Origin: Gnetum montanum
Lineage: Eukaryota; Streptophyta; Gnetopsida; Gnetales; Gnetaceae
Assembly: GCA_015680685.1 (NCBI GenBank)
Contig: MNCI01019073.1
Span: 118,102 to 182,101, forward strand
DNA length: 64,000 nucleotides
Reading direction: 5' to 3'
Position numbers and translations under genes: made by a program. The notes under the pieces are model-generated. The model had not been told where the DNA came from. It worked only from the letters and a program-made list of their open reading frames with translations, and did no database searches. Shown piece by piece: positions 59,475 to 64,000 of this stretch. How positions within the stretch are numbered: position 1 is the stretch's first letter; each line of letters opens with the position of its first letter.

Positions 59475-60311
59475 TATTAGTTCCTACCGCAAAAGGGCAC
59501 ATTTTGTAAAGTCACTAAGAGTGTAAATTAAACAAATACGGAAAAGACCATGTGAAGAGGAAAAGATTACACAAGAAACTTTGGGACGAGATTTGAAGCC
59601 ACTCTGAATATTTTATCTTGGTAGTAAGATCAAAGGAAAATGGTTGCGCCACTTTTCCGAGACACATGGGAAGAAGTAGCAAATTATATGACGAAACGAT
59701 GTAATGTATATGCATGCATCTCCAAAGGCATCATGTAAATATGCCATGTCTCCGACTCAAATATAGATACGTAACAAAGATTATACTACTGGGAAAACCA
59801 GATTGAAGGCGCGGCTTCCAATGAGAGCGATGCCACTTAGTGCTACGGTTATATCCCCGCGCCCGCCTCAGCTTACCCCAGTGCCCACGTTATTGACTGC
59901 ACCAGCGTGTGATGATGCTCCCGTTAACTCCAAGTCGCAGTCATAGGCGTTTTTGTCACGGAATCTTTCTATGTTCTACTTCTGATATGAAAAAATTTGT
60001 TTTGTTTTCTTTTATCGTTTTATGTGAAAAGAATTTGTTTTGTTTTGCGCGATTCGTTGGATTCCTGTCTTAACCTATCACATATACATAGTTTTATTTT
60101 TTCCCTGTACATTCAACTTTAAAATTGTAATTTCGATGAATTCATGAATGTTTCAAGCGCCAAGGATTTTCGTAAACAAATCTGCCCTAAAAAATCTGGT
60201 TCTTGATTATTAATTTTATGTTTTAAAGTAAAGCTGTAACCATGCAATCACATAGCTCTTATTAAACTCTCAGGAGTGCCCGCGTGCCTTTACTGCCACC
60301 ATTGTCAGATG

Positions 60312-60435
60312 GGGGGTGTCGGACCCCAAAAAATAAATTTAATTAATAGAGAAAAAAGAAAAATAGTACAAGAAATTAGGACACGTTCACCTCAAAAGAG
60401 GAGAAACTACAAGAAATTTGTAAAAACGGGAGAGT
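60312..60435 (-). mobile_element. Very short LINE insertion with 15-base target duplication
   Basis: The 124 bases match 10894-11017 of the - strand LINE (GGTGTCGGACCCCAAAAAAT, AAAAGAGGAGAAACTACAAG). They are flanked by CACCATTGTCAGATG at 60297-60311 and 60436-60450. It is a strongly 5'-truncated copy ending in the complement of GACACCCCC, without poly(A). Confidence 0.9.
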
Positions 60436-60506
60436 CACCATTGTCAGATGAGGCACGTTTATGAGTTGGGATCTACGGGGTCTTGCAAGTTGCTTATTTA
60501 AAATCT

Positions 60507-60578
60507 ATGTTTAGATTAAAGCCAGATGCTAAAGTGGAGTGGATGTTTAGATTAAAGCCAGATGCTAAAGTGGAGTGG
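60507..60578. repeat. Perfect 36-base tandem duplication
   Basis: 60507-60542 and 60543-60578 are identical (ATGTTTAGATTAAAGCCAGA to AAGTGGAGTGG). It lies about 510 bases before the pectin methylesterase start codon. Confidence 0.9.
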
Positions 60579-61087
60579 AGAATGTTTGGAGCATTATAAT
60601 AGTAAAAATGTTGCCCTGTGGATAACGATTCTCCATGAATGTGATTTGATTAATGGTACGTTATTAATAAATGGCCTCCCTACGGACAGCTCCACTTGCC
60701 ACCTGCCCACTACCATCTCACTACCATCAATTGTATTCCCTGAAATGCATTTTAAATTCAAAATTTATCTCCGTGCTTTATTTTCTTTCTGCGACAAAAA
60801 TATTGGTTCCTCTTGCTTTACCTGCCCTGTAATCCATATCGACGAAAATAAACTATCAAAGACACAGAAATCAAAACAAAAGAATCTGATAATGGAGGGC
60901 CTATCTACATGATTAATCTCTGACCCTCCAGCGGCCTGCGGCTCGAGTGCGTCTCACGTGCTTGACTGTAACATCGCAACTTGTCCATTGAAAAACTAAT
61001 ACAAAAAACATAAACAATATTGCAGCGGACGTTTGTCTAATCCATAAATACGGAGCCATCTATCGATCGTCGCCAAGACAACAAAAC

Positions 61088-63292
61088 ATGTCGCAGCGAG
61101 AGTGGCTTCTCGTTCTTATTCTGTCACTTGTCGCACCGAGCTCGGCGTCCGCGGACGACGTCTGCACCGTAACTATGCACGAGCAGCTCTGCCGAGAAAC
61201 CGTATCCATGCTGAAACTACGCCGGGGGCCGGAGCTTCAGCCGCAAGAAGTGATCGAGGAAAGCCTGAAGGCGGCACTTGGGCAGACAGCACGAACACTT
61301 TCGCTGTTGGCCGGTGTGCAACGACGCGGAGCCATGCAAGACTGCGCCGAGCTCATGGACGTCACGGCGGACCAACTGCGCTCGGCGCTGCTCATATCGG
61401 CGACGTCGGACCAGTCGGAGGAACTGCGGACGCTGCTCAGCGCCGCCGTGACCAACCACCACACGTGCCTGGACTCCCTCTCGGAGGCCGCCGCCGGAGC
61501 CGGCGTCACGGTCCTGGGACGCCTTCACGGCCTACTCGACCGCAGCATGAGGCTCTGCAGCAATGCTCTCGCCGTCGCCACTCACCGCTACGTGGCGTCG
61601 GCGTCCCCCGAGTCCCCCGTGGCGGAGGACGGCGTCCCTGCCTGGGTTTCCGAGGGCGACCGCCGCGTTCTCGCCATGGATGCCGAGACCGTCGCCGCCA
61701 ACGCCGACGCCGTGGTGGCGCTTGATGGTTCCGGAAAGTTCCGGAGCGTCGCGGAGGCCATCGCGGCCGCCCCGGACAAGAGTGCCAAGAGGTATACGAT
61801 CTTGGTGAAGGCCGGTGTGTACCAGGAGTACCTGGTTATCGGCACGACTAAGACTAATATTCTGTTGCTGGGCGAGGGTATGGACAAAACCGTCATCACC
61901 GGCAGCCGCAACGTTGTCGATGGTTCCACTACCTTTAACTCCGCCACCGTTGGTAATAGTTTATTAACTTATTATTGCTATCGATCAGGCAAATTTACTG
62001 CTAACGTCTCGAATTTAGTTATTTGTTTTTTCTTTTCATTTTTTCTTTGTCATTCGCTCCTTCCGTTGTGATAGATCCTCAACATTAGATTTGCGATTGT
62101 TATTTCTTTTTCCAGTCCATAAGAGTAAAACACGTTTTCGAATTCTCTTCTGTAAAAGAAAATTTTCCTTCTATATTTGAATTGAATTAAGCCCATGCGG
62201 AGACCCTTGACCCTGGATCTGTTGTTTACTATTCGATAGTGTGTGGATTGTTTGATCGGTTGACGTTGAATCCGTATAAATGTTAGATTCATGAATATGA
62301 ACGGAGTAATGGATTACGTTGCGGACAAATGCTGGATCCTTGAATTCGACTTTTGCATTTGAAATGTTGTTTGGTTTCGTGTGCTTAATTATTGATGGAC
62401 TTAACTAACATGCACACCCTTGTTAATTTTGGATCTAACAAAAAAAACAACAAAAACAGATGTATCTAGGTGAATCCGACCAGAATCTAACTGTTTATAA
62501 CATCCGACAAGACAAGAAGCTTGAACAATTTTTTAAACCTAAAAAGTTAAAGGTAATGCTAACGTTCATAACACAAAAATGCATAAATGTGCAGCGATAA
62601 CGGGCAGCGGCTTCATGGCGAGGGACATAGCGTTCGTGAACACGGCGGGGTGGGCAAAGCATCAGGCCGTGGCTCTCAGGGTCGGCTCCGACAAGTCCGT
62701 GTTCCAGCGCTGCCGGATGGAGGGGTACCAGGACACGCTCTACGCACATTCGCTGCGCCAATTCTACCGCGACTGCCGCATCCTCGGCACCATCGACTTC
62801 ATATTCGGAAACGCCGCCATGGTCGTGCAGAAGAGCACGTTGCTGGCTCGGAAACCGGGGACGAGTCAGAAAAACGCGTTCACGGCGCAGGGCCGCACGG
62901 ACCCCAACCAGAACACCGGCATCTCAATCCACGGCTGCGTCATAGACGGCGACGCAGACCTGAAAGGCGTGGCGGACAAATTCCCCACGTACCTGGGCCG
63001 GCCGTGGCAGCCGTACTCGCGGACTGTGGTCATGGAATCGACGATCAGCGCCGTGGTGCAACCCGCCGGGTGGCTCGAGTGGAACGGCGATGTCGGCCTC
63101 AAAACGCTTTTCTACGCCGAGTACCTCAACTCCGGCGCTGGAGCCGGCACCTCCAGCAGGGTCAAGTGGACTGGTTTTCACGTCCTCCGCAGCCAGTCCG
63201 AAGCCGCCCCTTTTACAGTCGGCCGTTTCATCAATGCCGATAAGTGGCTTGACTCCACCGGCGTCGATTACATCGACGGATTTCTCAACTGA
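61088..63292 (+). CDS. Pectin methylesterase with PMEI pro-domain (two exons)
   Basis: Exons 61088-61952 and 62595-63292 join in phase 1 to give 520 residues, the usual size. The enzyme removes methyl groups from cell-wall homogalacturonan. Signal peptide about 1-22 (LLVLILSLVAPSSASA). The PMEI-like pro-domain at about 25-170 has the four conserved Cys (26, 35, 86, 127), followed by the processing motif RRVL (192-195). The catalytic domain (about 205-515) has GVYQE (243), QAVALR (Gln312), QDTLY (334-338), DFIFGNA (Asp356) and LGRPW (Arg424): all expected active-site residues are present. The start codon is the first ATG before the signal peptide. The pro-domain is thought to hold the enzyme inactive until cleavage in the Golgi. 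It is GC-rich, unlike the surrounding DNA, and appears functional. Confidence 0.95.
61953..62594 (+). other. Intron of the pectin methylesterase gene (642 bases)
   Basis: Donor CCGTTG/GTAATA and acceptor AAATGTGCAG/CG. The split codon restores Ala289 and the motif NSATVAITGSGF. The AT-rich intron contrasts with the GC-rich exons. This site, just after the NSAT motif, is a common intron position in plant pectin methylesterases. Confidence 0.93.
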
Positions 63293-64000
63293 TACTGCAA
63301 CCTGCTCTCGCGACTCCCATTTCCGCATTCTGAGCTTAGTTTAGTTTTATCGCAGAGCGACTGCTCTGGCTACTATGGCCTTTCCTGTCTTCCATCCATG
63401 GGCAGCAGACACGTAGTTTTAGAGTACTGTTTTTCTTCCTCCCGTCTTCGACCTGACTGACTGCCGTTTCCTCTGCGATTTTAGAAAAGGAGATGTCGAA
63501 TCCCCTTTGTCGATAGGGAAAGCTTCATTCCTTGCAACTTGACAGTGAATAGTGAAAGTCGGAAGGAATAACTTTTTTCTTTATGTGGTATAATGTAGTT
63601 AATTATCGAATGAATTCGTAGTTTGCAGGCTTTAATTGGTAGATAAATAGTGGAAAAAATAAAAGTTCTTATGGTATTTTGTTAATGTTAAATCGTCACT
63701 TTTGAAGTGGAATGAAGTTCCCAATTTCTAGCTTACACCTAATCACCATTGAATTTTAATGTTTAAAATATTGAAAGAGAGTTCTTCATGCAAAGTGCTT
63801 TTATTGAGGAAAGAGTTAGTTACAAAAATAGAGCATTTAAAATACATTTTGTTAGCTAAAAGGTCACTTCATTGTCTAGCAATGAGGTGTTTGCCTAGTA
63901 GTAAGTCTTTATGGGTTAGATTCTAGTGGGCAATATGGAGTTATAAAGTTTTAATTTGGCTATATGTCTTAAGATTTAAAATGCTTATGTTCTAACCCAC
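63293..64000 (+). other. 3' flank of the pectin methylesterase gene
   Basis: Probable 3' untranslated region over the first ~300 bases, then AT-rich DNA. AATAAAAG at about 63658 could be a distant polyadenylation signal. From about 63780 on I recognise nothing. Confidence 0.5.

Larger units (their letters stand above)
54691..59760 (-). mobile_element. LINE (L1-type) on the - strand, decayed, with a nested solo LTR
   Basis: Read on the - strand: endonuclease from about 59530 (LINSLPFVPWIFGGDFNMVE, then GQARIYNWLDKFYFS near 58790 and LDHFPI near 57920), reverse transcriptase about 57100-56300 (NWWPITLL at 57040, LKLDYVKAYN, VRQGCLLAPYMF) and a C-terminal part to about 54700. A LINE ORF2 nicks the target and primes reverse transcription from it. 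Stops and shifts are frequent. The endonuclease is cut by a solo LTR (57934-58713) and by a 70-base duplication (59335-59474). It begins right after the LTR end at 54690. The right-hand limit is uncertain. Confidence 0.75.
59761..61087 (+). promoter_or_regulatory. Upstream region of the pectin methylesterase gene
   Basis: No other gene is supported: the ORF at 60562-60912 is short, AT-rich and unlike any family. The region contains a 124-base LINE tail (60312-60435) and a 36-base tandem duplication (60507-60578). CATAAATA at 61043-61050 is a fair TATA box about 40 bases before the start codon, so the leader would be short. Confidence 0.5.

Noticed and set aside
60562-60912. 116-codon ORF upstream of the pectin methylesterase gene
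   Set aside because: AT-rich, starts inside the region of a 36-base duplication, and has no recognisable motif.
61102-61725. 207-codon ORF overlapping pectin methylesterase exon 1 in another frame
   Set aside because: Arg/Pro-rich shadow frame; the real frame has a signal peptide, four PMEI Cys and catalytic motifs.

Overview
The window is land-plant nuclear DNA, most likely from a large, transposon-rich genome. A gymnosperm is my guess, but the sequence does not prove it. Two GC-rich, intact-looking plant genes sit in about 60 kb of AT-rich, heavily decayed retrotransposon sequence. They are an F-box/kelch-like gene (9011-10228, +) and a two-exon pectin methylesterase with a PMEI pro-domain (61088-63292, +). 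The transposons are Ty3-type (Athila/Tat-like pol, tRNA-Asp primer sites, LTRs beginning TGATG and ending CATCA) and non-LTR LINEs. I see no tRNA genes, rRNA, CRISPR or prokaryotic features.

Layout. 1-6481: end of a family A LTR, then the 3' half of an Athila-like element with a downstream extra ORF and its 3' LTR. 6482-8067: LINE on the + strand. 8068-10893: F-box gene with its flanks. 10894-13027: LINE on the - strand, containing an N gap. 13341-17893: 5' LTR, primer site, gag and start of the protease region of element copy 1, with a solo LTR nested in gag. 17894-18980: a second copy of the F-box gene's last 65 codons and 3' flank. 18985-30755: element copy 2 (gag, the same nested LTR, protease, RT, RNase H, integrase, downstream extra ORF). 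30756-34106: unclassified sequence with three kinds of degenerate tandem repeat. 34107-48553: element copy 3, interrupted at 35916-42723 by a younger family A element that has an N gap. 48554-54690: copy 4, more diverged, from protease/RT to its 3' LTR. 54691-59760: LINE on the - strand with a solo family A LTR inside. 59761-64000: the pectin methylesterase gene and its flanks.

The repeats record a history. Copies 1, 2 and 3 carry the same solo LTR at the same gag site with the same TGGGG target duplication, and copies 1 and 2 are separated by a duplicated piece of the F-box locus. This is best explained by DNA-level tandem duplication, not by independent retrotransposition. A LINE present beside copy 1 is absent at the matching site beside copy 2, so it arrived afterwards or missed the duplicated unit. 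Most broken codons in the elements look like C-to-T or G-to-A changes, as expected for old methylated DNA.

The most interesting possible system is the extra ORF placed after integrase. In three copies it lies behind a TATA box, in two of them with a consensus splice donor about 130 bases downstream, and its ATG directly follows a splice-acceptor-like AG. Several LTRs also carry short AT-centred palindromes, reiterated just upstream of their TATA box. Several features are assembly artefacts (two N gaps, three short N joins) and are marked as such.
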